Below, piece after piece: positions 49,011-62,141 of a stretch of 64,000 nt of DNA; within the stretch, counting starts at the first letter, position 1, and the number at the start of each line of letters is the position of its first letter. Location of the stretch: positions 2,065,001 to 2,129,000 of the forward strand of contig JBBDHG010000004.1 of assembly GCA_037951165.1 (NCBI GenBank), read 5' to 3'. This DNA comes from Lophius americanus (Eukaryota; Chordata; Actinopteri; Lophiiformes; Lophiidae). The notes beneath the pieces were generated by a model. That model was given only the letters and a program-made list of their open reading frames with translations, did no database searches and was not told the DNA's origin. The position numbers were made by a program, and so were the translations under genes.

Positions 49011-49389
49011 TGACCTATTTGTGTAGATTACAATGTATAAAAGATAGATCTTCTTGAGTCAGATTGGCTACAAGTGTGGATGAGTCACTCTGGTCTTGGA
49101 GGGAAGTGAAAAAAAGATCTCACATATCTAGGGACCGAAATAGACTAAATGCTGTGAGTCTGCCTCTCTTATTGCACACTGAGTGGGAGGACACAGCAGA
49201 CACACGGAGGTCTTCTTAGCTCCCACTCATTCATCCAACATCCAATCTCCATTCTGAGTGTATGCACTCACACACTTTAGCCTGTGGATGTGTGTTCCTG
49301 TTTGTTGTTTCGTCCCTATACAGACCTCCATCAGGAATGTTTTGGTTGGGCTGATTGCTCCCTTTCCGTTTGAGCTAAGCACAAACAGA

Positions 49390-49417
49390 ATTGAGTCGAA
49401 GGAAACTTCGACTCAAT
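49390..49417. repeat. Perfect 12-bp inverted repeat with a GAAA loop
   Basis: Arms ATTGAGTCGAAG and CTTCGACTCAAT around GAAA, a GNRA-type tetraloop if transcribed. Confidence 0.9.
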
Positions 49418-51034
49418 GCTGCTTAACTTATTTTTATTTCTTTGGCTCTGGCTGTAATTTCCTCCATGTTCACAAGAGGGCAGACAGATATCGCCAAATG
49501 AGAGGAGGGCACCCATACCTAACTTCATATGTGAGCTATACCCCATGAACAAGTTCTTTATACACTGCTGATGAAAATCAAGTGAACACTTAATCATCTG
49601 ACACCAAGCCAGTTAAACTTCAGGGATATCAATCTGTCCATTTAAGAAGAACAAGTGATTGTGAATCAATTTCAACTGTTTTGGTGCAAATGAAACTGAC
49701 AACAGGTGAAATGGAGAGGCAAAATCATGACAACTCCCAAAAACGGAATGGTTCTGCAGGTGGTGGCCACAATCCATTTCTCTCAACTTATCTTTCCTGA
49801 CTGAACTGAAAACTTTTCTAGTTTTGTGTTCTGCTGGTGTCTTTGTCATTACTTGTTGCATGAGGCTGTACCTGCAGCCCCTTTAAGCTACACAGGTAGT
49901 CCAGCTCCTCCAGGATGGCTTAGTCCTGCATGTCATCCTGGACGGTTTGTTGTGTCTCCCAGCACAGACTCAATAGCGGGGAGGAGAGGCTAGGAGACGG
50001 GCCGTTACAAGAGGAGAGCTGGACAGGTCCGTAGAAGGAAAACAGCCCAGCAGCCAGGCTGGTATCTGCCCCTCAGTGTGAGGAGGAACAGGAGGATCAC
50101 TGACAGATACCGACAAAATGCCCTCCAGTGGGCTACTTGTGTTATGTTTCTCACTCACTGTCAGCAACAGTGAGTGAGAGCCCGACGTCCTCTGATCTTA
50201 ACAAGCTACATGCATGGCTATTAAAATGTTATGGCCAATTGAAGGGTTATTTTGATGGGATGAATAGGAAGAGCTAAATCTGTCACAAAGATGCAATAGA
50301 AAAATGTTAAAATCTTTTATTTTCACAGACCTTTGAGTTCTTGTTGTAGTATTGTATAAATTGGTGTGACACGTTCGATACTTGTTTAACTTTTGTGATC
50401 AAAACATGTAAGTATGGGATATGCTAAAAGAAAAAAAAAGTACCATAAATAACATGACCTGATTAATTAAGTACAGTTACACATAAGCTGCTAATCATAC
50501 CAGACCAAGTTGCAAAGAAACAGAAAGACTCAGGAGTATATGAAATTGAGTAAGAATGGTTGTTTGATTGTTGGTTCTACACTTCCATGAAACGTCATGG
50601 GATGAGGGGACTAACAGGGACCAGGATCGACCCCATGAAATGTTTATGCAGATACTTTTAAAAAAAATTTCCTTAGCATCATTAGATAATGTATTAAAAA
50701 CATATTTAATTCCTGAGGGAATAATACATAGATCTTGATTTTCAAATCTGACATTCTTAGGGGATTGGTATATATAAATGTATACAAATTGTATGCTAAT
50801 GCAAATTAAACTCTTGATCCACCAGATATAAATGTGATTAGTCTTTTCCTAACTTTCCAGATATAAAAGTATTTTCCTAACTTTTGTGTGGTAACAAACA
50901 GAGCTAGGAAATGGCAACTACTGCCAATGTATATGTGAGATATTAAAGATCTGGATATTTAATTATTTATTATTAATAATAACAAAATTAATTATTATTG
51001 TTATAGCAATAATGACAATGATAGAAAGACGAGG

Positions 51035-51520
51035 AAGAAGAAGAAGAAGAATTTTATTATTATTATTTTATTTGTATCACACTTTCCAGAAAACAAAGTT
51101 GCAAAGTGCTTTACAGGATTAAACATGTAATTAAAAGAAAGCAACAATGATGGTAGATAATCATAAATCTTATCAATATCCAAATGAGACAATTTGGCAG
51201 TGGGACTGTGTGTTTGGATTACAAAAAGGCTTTCTTGAAAAGATGTGTTTTCAGAAGTATTTTAAAGGATGTTACTGATTCTGCAGTTCAGGGAGGTAGT
51301 TCCAGAGCTGACGGATCCTTAGCGAAAAAGATCAGTCAACTTTAGTCCTTGGATGGCACCCAGGATCAACCAACAGAACTCTGTCTGAAGAGCTGAAACT
51401 GCACCTAGGTTCATATAAGTAGAGCGGCTCAGTGGTGCAGCTGAGTCTTAGCTGTGAAGTGCTTTAAGAAGAGTGAAAGTGAAGAGTGAAAAGAGGCAAG
51501 AGCAGGACTGATATGGGCCC
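51035..51520. repeat. Dispersed repeat, family X copy 2
   Basis: AAGAAGAAGAAGAATTTTATTATTATTATT, TTGCAAAGTGCTTTACAG, AAGATGTGTTTTCAGAAGTATTTTAAAGGATG, GGGAGGTAGTTCCAGAGCTG and TGTGAAGTGCTTTAAGAAG follow the order of a common fish interspersed repeat. It ends just before the MITE at 51659. Confidence 0.5.
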
Positions 51521-51658
51521 TCGATTAAAGGGGACTGTTTGGGCCTAAGTGAATCAATGCCCTCTACTGGGTAGTTATTTTTAGTTCAAGTTTAAACTGT
51601 AAGAAGAAGTAGCCTTTGTAGTGTGTATCAAAACACAATTACTACAACTGCTCTTTGC

Positions 51659-52678
51659 GGTAGCACTTTACATTACAGCATGGTAATTAGATGGTAATTG
51701 TGGAGTAATAGTATGGTAATAAAGAGGTAATAATGATGTAATACATTAGTAATACCTAATGAGTTGGTGTTTACAACACTGTAATAAGATTGTAATACTT
51801 GGGTAATAGTGTGGAATTGAAGCGGTAATACCATGTAAATACCCAAGTAATAACTAAGTTATAGCTTGGCTATAACAAAGGGTATATATGGATAATATTT
51901 CACTTTAATTTATGTAACAGGGTAAAAATAGCCCCAAAACTAAAAGTAATAATGAAGAAACTAATTTTGGCATCAGTGCAATATTTTGATAACAAATTGT
52001 AAAATAAGATGATAAGATGATAAGATGATAATAATGAGGTGATATAGGTTGATGGTTTCATAGTATTATAGGCTACTATCAGTGTTACATCTTCCAAATT
52101 AGATAGAAATGGTCATTACCATATTATAATGCTGAAATTCATCCAAAACTTATGTTTCAAACATTCCAAGGTAGTACTATACCAATTGTGTGGCTGACCA
52201 TGTGACTTCTTCCCTGAAAACACATTTGTAGTTTCTGTGTAGTAACCAATCAATAGTATAAAATATGTATAGTTGAATGTATTGAGAGATTAAATGGAAA
52301 AAGGTAGTTTTGCATTTTGCAGAACTGATGCATGGTTATTACACGGAAACTACCAAACGTGTTTCCAGGTAATATCTGCACCTCTGGATTCTTGGTTTAA
52401 TCTGATATTACTATGAAATTAAATAGGAACAGGTGGTTTTCGCAATTTTCAGCATTAATTCATGGTTATTACCTTATGTCTGTCTTAAAACTTGTTTCCT
52501 AATTATTACCCTTAGTTTTTGGGATATTATTATCCTGTTACATAATTTCCAGTGAAATATTATCCATATATACCCATTGCTATTACCAAGTTGTAACTTA
52601 GTTATTTATTACTTATTTATTACCATACTATTACCCCACTATTACCATCTAATTACCCTGCTGTAATGTAAAGTTACC
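51659..52678. mobile_element. MITE-like non-autonomous DNA transposon with long terminal inverted repeats
   Basis: The left end (GGTAGCACTTTACATTACAG...) and the reverse complement of the right end (GGTAACTTTACATTACAG...) align over at least 75 bp, then again through GGGTATATATGGATAATATTTCACT to about 51925 on the left and 52540 on the right. Flanks CTCTTTGC (51651-51658) and CTCTTTCA (52679-52686) share six of eight bases, suggesting an 8-bp target duplication, as for hAT-type elements. No transposase frame is inside; the middle has two copies of an about 130-bp unit (from about 52286 and 52418, each ending CATGGTTATTAC). Superfamily is a guess from the duplication length. Confidence 0.7.
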
Positions 52679-53967
52679 CTCTTTCAAACTCCAAACATGA
52701 TTAGTGTATTCTTTTTTGCAATTACTGTTTGTGGTTGCAAATGTAATGTTTCCTCTTCAAGTTTCCGATTTAAAAATAAATACAAGTTACGAGTGTGTTC
52801 ACAATGAAAACAGTCACTGTTCATGAGGGTTGGGTCGGATTATCTTTTAAATTTGGTCAGTTACAGGGTACAAATTAGATGGCAACTTTTGTAATATACT
52901 GTTGTATGTGATGTGTTTGTTCAGTAGCATGTAGAATGTGGTTTTGTTGCTACTATTTTTCTAATTACATTGATTTTGCTCAGGTGAGGAAAGAGAGGCA
53001 CTTGCACTTGGTTTTCTTCCATTTAAATTTTTTTTAAATTAAATTAAAAAGGAATTGAATCCCAATTATCTGCGGACAACCCGATAGATATAAATGATTT
53101 AAATACAAGTCTTCAATCAGAGATATGCAGTATCCTCATGAAAACAAGATAAAATGCTGATTTATTAAATATGTGAGAAATCCTTAAAAATGTATCCACT
53201 GTATAATAACACATTTTAAATCTGTTATCTAAGTTGATTTTTGTTAGTTTATATGTTAAATTACACCATCCCGATTAGACATAATCCATAACCAACTAAT
53301 TCTGTTCTTTACGTTTCTACTTAAGTTATTGTTTAACGATTACTTTTGCAGATTCAATCACAAGAGCAGACTAGTTGGATCACATTTGGCTATCAGCCAC
53401 AACTTGGATGTCCATACAAGTACTATATAAAAAAAATATTTATGAGTCATAAATGAACATCCTCATGGATTTGTTCAGCATGCCTCACATAAAAACAAGG
53501 TTCTACCTCTGAAACTATCAACTCAAAACAAAGCTGCCATTGCCTTTTAATTGTCAGTTATCTAAGAATAAAGATGATATCATAGATATGGCCCACAAAG
53601 ATATTCATACCCACCCCTCCCCCTCCCTAAGTTATCTGTTCTTTATTGTCTTGTTTCTATTTGTGTCTTTATGTGTGTGTTGGAACAGCTGTCCTAACTT
53701 TGTCGCTAAGCATGTGAACTTATAATATATTACATATTACTCAAATATGGCAAAGTTGGCACATATGTGGGGGTATTACTCGGAATCCCTGTGTTGGCTC
53801 GAGGCATGACAAGAGCTCAAATACAAATATCCTCCGTGATTCCACATGCTTACATGGTGAAGTATTTAGGCCAGATTCTCTCCTCAGTATGACTAAACAT
53901 ATTGAAAAGGGTACGCTAACAAAAGAAAGCATCCAAAGCGCCTGAGGGACAGAAGGTCGACACAAAC

Positions 53968-54224
53968 ATGTACCTTAAGGCAGCCTGCAGTGAGTTACCC
54001 GTGCCCAGGCAGAGAGGAGGGCACAGGCTTGATCACTGCCCCTGTACCATCCAGCAGAGGCAGGGGGCAGGAACCAGGCTCTACCCTACAAGCCCCAATA
54101 GATGCCTCCCTGGAAGCTTTGAAGCCAGCAGACGTCGAGAGCAGCCGTGTTTGGAGGAGCTTCTTCATGTGAACAGCCGTTTTTTTCCGGTATCTGTCCA
54201 TCCTAACGCCACCATGGTCTACAG
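53968..54224 (+). CDS. kcnab1: Probable alternative first exon of kcnab1
   Basis: An 86-codon open frame starts MYLKAACSELPVPR and ends NATMVY plus AG of an Arg codon at donor ACAG|GTAGGC. The phase (two bases of an Arg codon) is the same as at the end of the confirmed kcnab1 exon (CG|GTATGT), so either exon would give ...Y-R joined to the core, expected to start NLGKSGLRV. The first residues resemble an alternative mammalian Kv-beta-1 N-terminus that I recall as MHLYKPACADIPSP. An inner ATG at 54214 has an ideal GCCACCATGG context and would give only MVYR before the core, a short N-terminus like that of beta-2. The donor is weak. Transcript support is needed. Confidence 0.6.
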
Positions 54225-57200
54225 GTAGGCTATCATATTGTGAAGATGCAAAGAGTGCAACTGCAAAGCGATGTGGTCCAGACTGCATTGGGTTATAAAT
54301 TAAAGGGCATGTAGAGGAAAGTTTACATTGCTCATGATCATTATATTTTGCATCACTTTGGTTTACAGTGTTGATTGTTTTGGGTGAACCGGAACTTTGT
54401 TCCCCTCCCTTTTTAGTTTAAGCCCAGTCAGAGAAAAAACAGCTTGTTTGTCAATTTACTATAATATGTATAATGTACAAGCCACTTGAAGGAAAAGATT
54501 ATATTTTGGCACTGCTCAGCTGAGTTTCTCTCTCTCTATTAAATACTAACAACTTCATTGTCTCCTGTGAAGAGAATCCTTCTTATAACAGTGACGGCCA
54601 GCAGTAATTCCACTCAGTGATTAGAATTGACATTTGAGGCATGTGAGGTGACATTCTGACAAACCACTCTATCTTCAGTGGATTCTGTTTTTCAGTGTTG
54701 TTGAACCTCAGAGAATTTGAATGTGGGACAGAGTTTAGCGAGAAGTCTGTGGTATTGATCAGACAGTAAATAAAGTGAATCTTCCCAGAAAGGAGGTGTT
54801 TTGTTTCAGAGGTGTAGTAATTTCATAAATAAGAGCAAGGATGTGTTGCTATTGAATTTAGTAGTCATGTTCATGTGTCTAGATGCAGACGTACATATAT
54901 TTATGTGTTTTGCATTTTTGCACTGTGGATTGAGGGATTTATTATTTAACGTCATTTCAGATTCTGCACGTCTGGCATATGTGAGAAAATGACAATGTAG
55001 TTGACTTTGACTTTGACTAATGTGAAATGTGTAGCTACGATGATGAAACAGTTAGCTTAGCCTAGTTAGCATGGCTAACACCAATGTATTGTTGAAAGAA
55101 AAGGGGAATGTCTGGCTCTATCCAAAGTCATGAAAGACTGTCCACAGTTCCACAACATTTTATCAATGAGCATGTTTGTCCACATTTGTTACATGTGAAA
55201 TTGAAACACATAACTTTACAGAAATTATAAAGCCTACCTGCTCCACTTACACATGATATTTTGTTTCTTTAATTTGTACACATATTAAACAAAGGGGCTA
55301 AATAAAATCAGATAAGAATATTATTACTGGGTTGTAAGTTCTGATTTTGTGGCTTCTTATTTTACCTTAAGATACAGTCAGGATATCCATTTACCTCTGT
55401 TCCAAGGTTTCAAACTAAACTAAGTTAGCCAGCTCCTGGTAGTAGCTTCAAACATCACATTCTGAGAGCTGGTACTTGTCTCATGTTGAACTCAACAAGA
55501 TGGAGAGTTTTATGAGCTCCTTTAAGGGTTGCTGAACTGTTTGTCATTCATGTGTTAGGACTGTTGTTTTTAATAAACAAAGAATAGACTATATACCTTT
55601 CATACGTCATGCTAATTTCAGAGTCAAGAACCCAAATGCAGTCAAAACAAACCAAAAGTTAAAATGAACCAAAGATATCTTAAATAAACTTTTTAGGGGG
55701 GGTAGCTGAAGGCTAAGGGTGTCTAGAAACTAGGTAAACAGACAAAGAAACAGAAAAGGGAATTCATGAAGAAACAAAGACTGAAAGAGGGAAAATACAT
55801 GGACTAGTGTATGTTTGAGTATTTACTTGTATGTATGTATGTATTTGTATTTGTTCCTAGGTTAGCTCAGAGTTACAGATCATCCACTTCCTACTATGTT
55901 GTCAAATTTAGAGTAGTATCCATCCAGTGCAACTTCCATCAGCCAAGCAAATGTATGTATTTGACTGGGTGACCATATATATCTGATTGTAAAACTTTTC
56001 GCACTTTGACTTACAGCCTTTAATGTCCTGCTCTGTTTCCTTGAGCACATTTAGACTGATTATTTCCTACTGAAACATGTGTGCCACTTAACTGAACCTG
56101 TTTATAATATCACCTAGTGTTAGCATGTATATGCTATAGATTAATGGGACAAGGATGGAGCCTTACGGTACCACAGGTCAAAGGGGCCAATTATGAGGGT
56201 GTACTATCCATGACTATTGAGAAAGATTCATTTCATTAGTATGATTTGTTTTGGAATATTAAAGCATGTGAGGGATTACTACACAGAATTATAATTATCC
56301 CAGAAAGACACAACACAAAACATCTTGGCAATATGGCTACGCCAAATTTAAGCCACTCCATTCCTAAATAGTTGGACGGGCCCCCATTAGTCACAAGTCG
56401 GCTCATAGCATGTCACAAAAAGGGAACAGGGATTTATTATTAAATTAAACTTAACTGCAAACATGAAAAACATGGTGTGTGATATTTCAGCACATCAGTG
56501 GTGTCTGAAGTATACGGATGAGTGAAAGGTGTGTGTGAATATTGTCCATGTGAAACAAAGTCAAACACAAACACAAACCAAACCAGGGCAGGGCTATGGT
56601 AAATTAAAAAGTCTAAAATCTGTACTTATTCTAGCTTCAGTATAGCATTTAACACTGTTAAATTATGATACCTCAATGTTTAGGGCATAAATGTGAATTG
56701 AATCATCAACCCCGTGAGTTTAGGGTTAGCCATTACCCCCAGTTTCACAACACCGATACACAAAGGCTGTAACTCCAATCTGAGGTTGAAAGGATTTATT
56801 CAACGGTTAAAATTCTGAGGGGACTTAAAAAATGACATCAATACTGAATCCATAAGCCACTGAGCACTTCAATATCAGAAATAAATCGCTTTTCTTTCAC
56901 TTCCTTCCACCATTCAATATCCTGCTATTAGGCCACATGCCTGCTGGGAGGATACATAAGGTCATCTGTAGGAGTCGTCACAATAAAGATGTCAGCATTC
57001 CTCAGCATCAACATGAAATGTGTTCACAATGTGAAATAGCTTGTGGCAGAAGCAGGTTTGATAGGATGCTGATGGTGGCAATGGCAAATGTCATAATATT
57101 ATGGGGTTTTGATGAGTTAGCTTAATAGTATAAGTTAGAACTTTATGGTTTTTTGCACGGAGTAATGAAGAACAGTTTTGATGCTCTAATGATGATGACC

Positions 57201-60200
57201 TTGCTTTTCCAGTTGAGTCATTTGCATATTACTCTCATCTCTCAACCTTGATCTGTGTTTCCTGCATTTTGTTTCTTACCTGTAGCACTTTATATCTCTG
57301 ACCATTATGTCTGCACGGAGTCACCGCCATTTGCTCTATTAAGGCAGATTAAACAACCAAATCTTCCTCTGTGTTGTTGTACGCACGGTGTATCACAATG
57401 AGTTGAGCTTGCGGGGCTAATCAGCAGCATGGAACAAACACTATGGGCTCAGAGTGAAGAGAACGCTTTGCTAAATTGTGAGATAATGAAGAAATGGGGA
57501 AAGGGAGATTAGAGAATGGGGATAAGATGGAAAGAAAATGTTGGCACAAAGGGGAAAGTACTCAAGTATCCAGAGAGTGGGATTGCTGTAGCAGCGACAA
57601 CAGAAGCATCTTGGAAAGGATATTTTCACCTTAATAGCGGTTACTTTCTTAACAGTCTGCCAATCTATCCGATCCATTGTACACTCAAAAATTTGAATTT
57701 TAGGAAAACAGACGTTTTTTTCAAGGGGCAGACTCTTCAGGACCGTAATTTAGGCATTCTCATGTTGCTGAGATCTTAATTCAGATAGTAGTGACTGCCA
57801 CAGGAAGAAGGATGTTCACTTTATAAGCAGACACAGTGTTTTGGAGGAACACAGCCAGAGCTATAAATCTGTGCTGACAGATGCCCCACATTATGGGAAA
57901 TCTAGGGTTATTTTCATAGGTGTTTATCAATTTCCTGATGCAACACTATTGCTGTTCTTATATTCATTCATCATATGGAGGACAATAAAGATCTCAGTTA
58001 TAAGTTCCTATTGGGAACAATTCATCTTATCCTAAAGGTGTCAGCCTCGTGACCCGTTGGGGATTCCACCCTAAGGATATAAGATCTAGTTGACGCTTTT
58101 GACTGACATACTTTTAAATGGGATCGAGAGGGGAAAAATGTAGCCTTCGGGTCCTGGTGACATTAGAAGAATGTTTGTCAGTGTGTCCAACTGCGCAATA
58201 ACTCTCCAGAGCATCACAGAACAACACGATCAAGCCATAATAGGGTTTACTGACAGAAAAGAAGGCTGTGGGGCTGTTTTTGAGTTTTCCAAAAAGGTTT
58301 TGTGATTTTCAAGTGTGCTAGACTGACATATATCAAAAGGAAGTACTTCTGACTTTGTGAACACAGTTGTTTAGCCATAGGATTAGTGTGGCTCAATGGA
58401 GAGAGAGAGGTTTATTTATAATGCCATCAGGGTCATCAGAGCTTGGACTTTAATTTTGGACTTTGTCACTCCTGGATGCTGGTTAAAATATGTGTCTCAG
58501 ATCTTCAAGTAAAAGTAAACCAAGAAACAAAGTCAACCTGCAATGTAAGTATTTAATCATGAACTTACCTATTGATGAAAAACAAGTTATCCAATACAAT
58601 ACAATACTGCAAACCAGCCAACCAAATGCTTAGGTTAAATGGAGATCAGTTTCTGATCTCCATTTTACTGATTTCTGATTATTGAGGTGGAATCTTGGCC
58701 CACCCTTCTTTGCAGAACTGCTTCAGTGCTGCCATATGCGAGGGTTTGTGAGCAGAAATTGCTCTTTTCACATCCCTACCACACTGCATCAATGGGGTTC
58801 AGCTCAGAACTTTGGCCAGGCCACTCCAATATGTTGAAAGCTATTTCTTTTAGCCATTCAGATTCAGAGGTAGACTTTATCTTCTGCTTGGGATCACTGT
58901 CTTACTGACCCAACTATTCTTAAACTTGAACTCACAGACTGACGAAAGTTGTCCTGTCACTGGTATAATATTCTTCCTGAGGCATGCCGTGTTGTGTTTA
59001 CATCACATATGCTGGCCCTCATGTCGACTAAATAGTTAAACCACTGACTCATCATGGTGAACTCCCAAAGGCTATGAGGGTCAACAAGTTGTGTTGTGGG
59101 AAAATAAAAACTTAAGAGAAGAAGAACTTAAAAAAACTTAAGAAGAACCTTAATGTTCCTCTGGTTTAGTAGTAGCTTCTGTCTCACCATTCAGCCATGG
59201 ATGCTATTTCATTGCTCAGTGTCTTTCCGATGATGGAGCCACGAACACTGTCATTTAGTAGTGAGAAAGGTGCTTGCAGCTTTTGGGATGTTTTTTTGGG
59301 ATCTTTCATGACTTCCTGAATGAGCCTTCGCCATGCTTCTAGAGGAATTTTGCAAGGTCAGACATTTTTGTAAAATTTCTCTTTTTGATCTGTGGAGTGT
59401 CAGACCCAAAGACATCAACATTTCTCAGACTGATTTATTTAAATCAAGTTCTTCATATTTTATGTACATGAAGATTTAGTTGAACGGGGTTGGTTGTTAT
59501 CTGGAAGTGTCCTGTTATCAATGTATTTTGGGAACCTTTTCTTCATGTATTTGAAGATACAGCAAAGTCTGGTATGAAATGCTAAAAATGAGAAGAAACT
59601 GGGACGTGTTAAATGTACTTTCAAAGCACTGTAGTTATTTGGAAAGTAATGAGTAACCAGTTGCTTTGGAGAGTTGCATTATGGAAACCTAGGATATGGT
59701 ATTTTTGGATCTTGACCCATACACTGGACGAAAAGTCACAATAACTCAGTCGAATTTTTTAAAGCCCCTTTAAGGAATATTTATCTTCTTCCAATAGTTA
59801 TTATAGCTTGTAAAGACGGAGTGAAGTCATAATTTCAAATTTCTTGTTTGAATCAGCACCTGGGTCAGAAGGTACTAAGTAGCAAGTAGTTATATCTCTG
59901 ATGGCCATGTGCTAATTATTTTCACTATCATATCCTTCATTTATTAATGAATCTGTTTTTCTTGCATCAGAAATGGCGGGCCCAGCTGAAATGATTTTTA
60001 TGAGTGTTGGCTGTTATCAAATGCAATCACAAGGATATAAATAAAACCTTGTTGGCCTGGAGGTTTGTGGATGTTCAATGAACCGTGAAATCCTGCATTG
60101 TCACATTACTGTACAGTGGGGGAGGAAAGCAAAGATACTGCACCGCCTGAGTGCCGGTTTAGGCTTTATTTTCCTCTACACTAGCATCTGTTGGAGATGT

Positions 60201-61804
60201 CAGCATCCCCTGGTGCTTCTTCAAGAACTGTGTTTTGTAATGCAAAAACTGTTTTATAATTTTTCAAGGAATTATGACTTAATCGCACGGTCACTGCAGT
60301 CTACAGGGGCAATGCGCTGTAATGGCAGACAACAAAAAGAGCGTTAAGCAAACACTGTAAAATACATGGTGAGTGAAGCATACCAATTAGGATCACATGT
60401 AGGTCGGTGTTAGAAACAAATGCCCCCTTAACAGCCTGACGTGGGTGGATTTATCTCAGTAAAACAACACACAATCACACGCACACAAACATACGCACAC
60501 AAACATACGCACATACATATCATCAACCCTGGTCCTTTGACTTCTATTCAGAATATGCCTTCATTTCTCTCTCTCTCTTTCTCTCTCTCTCTCTGAATAA
60601 CACTGCAGTTCTTTCAGCCAGTCAAGTCAGAGGCAATGCCAGTAGCCTACACACGCTGTCTCTCCCCCTCATTCAGCGCCTGGCTCACTCTCTCTATGCT
60701 CAACACACGCTTCTCTTCGCCTCCTCAACGCATCTGTCCTCTTTTCCACGAAGTGAGGTACCATGCATCCTCCTCTCAGCTCTTCCTCTCCTCTCTGCAT
60801 ATCTGTTGCCATCCCAGGCTCCCGCGATCAAACAGAACATTCTTGCTGCAAAAGCCAGGGACCTTAAAATCTGTGCTCAACGACTTTGGAGACAGGACAA
60901 GGCTGTTTTGCCGGGTCTGAGGACAACTGCTGGAATCCCCACTGCAGCTTCTGTTGACATGTGGATCTTTGTGGGACCTCTGCGTGCCATGTAGCATCAC
61001 TTGATTCCTCTCAAAGTGGCAGGAGGGCAGACGTCAATCAGGAATCTTACCTTGCTTCATACTTCATGCGCTGAAAACTCAACGTGTGTAAGAATAATTG
61101 TATTAATAAATATATGCTTTTGTGTTTTGTGAGTTTAAGCAAATGCAGGGGGCTTGGTGTTAATTTTCAAGCATTTGCTTTCCAATGAAAGCATGACATT
61201 ATTTTTTATAAGACGTGTGATAGGAGTGAGAGAGCCTGTCCGTGATTATGTGTGTGCATGTGTGTATACTGCCCAAAGCACAATTTAGTGTTGCAGTGTT
61301 ACTCTCCTCTCTTCAGTTGTTTGACTAGAAGACTTGCGCACAGTTGGAGCGTGAGAAAGGCCAACCTGATGCCAACAACTTCAAAAATAACCTCCTAGAT
61401 CCTCCCAAAGAGAATCCCCTTTAATTAACTAGCAGAGATAAACTCTGTTAACAGAAATGGACAAATCAAAAATAAGCATGAACACGAAAAGTATGTGATA
61501 TTTTCTCCAGCAAAGAGGCAGGAAGGTAAAGCAGAGACAAAGAAAGAGAAGAATTAGCCATTAAGACAAGGAAAACAAGGGAAGTAGTGTCATGGTGTGG
61601 AAAAATTTTAACATGGGGAACTTGCATGGAAAATATAAAATACATATAGATTTAAAAGAGTTCTCTTTTTCCTAGTTAGCAGGACATCTTTGTTTTCTCA
61701 CATCCTTAAACGTCACCCCTCCACCTCCAACATTTGGCCACTTTTTCAATAACTCATTCAGTTCCTCTTCTCCTCTGTCCTCTATCTCTCCCTCATTTTT
61801 TCAG
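54225..61804 (+). other. kcnab1: kcnab1 first-intron sequence between alternative first exons
   Basis: 7.6 kb. Holds the Tc1 transposase pseudogene (58690-59360). CT-rich 60565-60600 and the following 60600-61010 look like leader-exon or promoter sequence (acceptor-like CTCTGAATAACACTGCAG and CCATCCCAG), but no exon can be fixed. Otherwise AT-rich with nothing identified. Confidence 0.5.
58690..59360 (-). pseudogene. Tc1/mariner transposase pseudogene, second lineage
   Basis: Read on the minus strand: a helix-turn-helix segment KIPLEAWRRLIQEVMKDPKK (59264-59355), then QxDSDPKQKIKSTSEsEW (about 58850-58920) and ILEWPGQSSELNPIDAVW (58779-58841). These match Tc1 motifs (RRLIQEVTK, QQDNDPKHT..STSEW, LEWPxQSPDLNPIE) in the right order and roughly the right spacing. 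An in-frame TAA replaces the second Gln of the QQD motif, and the last catalytic Glu is Asp, so it is inactive. Spacing between first and last motif, about 475 nt, suggests small deletions. A 13-bp inverted repeat at 58637-58665 lies just past its 3' side. Terminal repeats were not found. Confidence 0.8.
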
Positions 61805-62141
61805 GTGCAGTCCGATCGCCACAGGATCCCAATCTCAACTCCTCCCACACTGACCAGGACGGCACAACTACTATGTCCGATCTTGACACATTATCAACTT
61901 GAGATTCTTCTTGGAAGGAAAAAGTATATCTAATGCTTTCATTATTCCTGTCTGGGATTTCCATGTGGGACTCAAAACGCCCAAGGCAGAACTTACCTGG
62001 ACCACGTCCAACTTCACATATGAACCAGAAGAACAAAATCTAAGTTCTACTGACAGTAGAAACTTTTAAAAGACCCTCTTTAAGGACACAAGCAAGACCT
62101 TATTCACCTCGGAGTAGCTCTTGGGACCTTTGCCAACAGCC
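61805..62141 (+). other. kcnab1: kcnab1 5'UTR of the inactivation-peptide exon (predicted)
   Basis: A very strong acceptor, CTCCCTCATTTTTTCAG, ends at 61804 after about 60 nt of pyrimidines, so a spliced leader exon probably starts at 61805 and runs into the coding start. Confidence 0.5.

Larger units (their letters stand above)
47247..53967. other. Gap between the Tc1 fragment and the kcnab1 alternative exon
   Basis: 6.7 kb, AT-rich. Contents: tandem repeat (48525-49010), hairpin (49390-49417), dispersed repeat (51035-51520) and MITE (51659-52678). No gene recognised. Confidence 0.7.

Noticed and set aside
60806..60994. Coding exon with ORF MPSQAPAIKQN
   Set aside because: Acceptor-like CCATCCCAG lies just before, but the frame has no similarity to known proteins and ends in a stop without a donor; possibly leader sequence of kcnab1.
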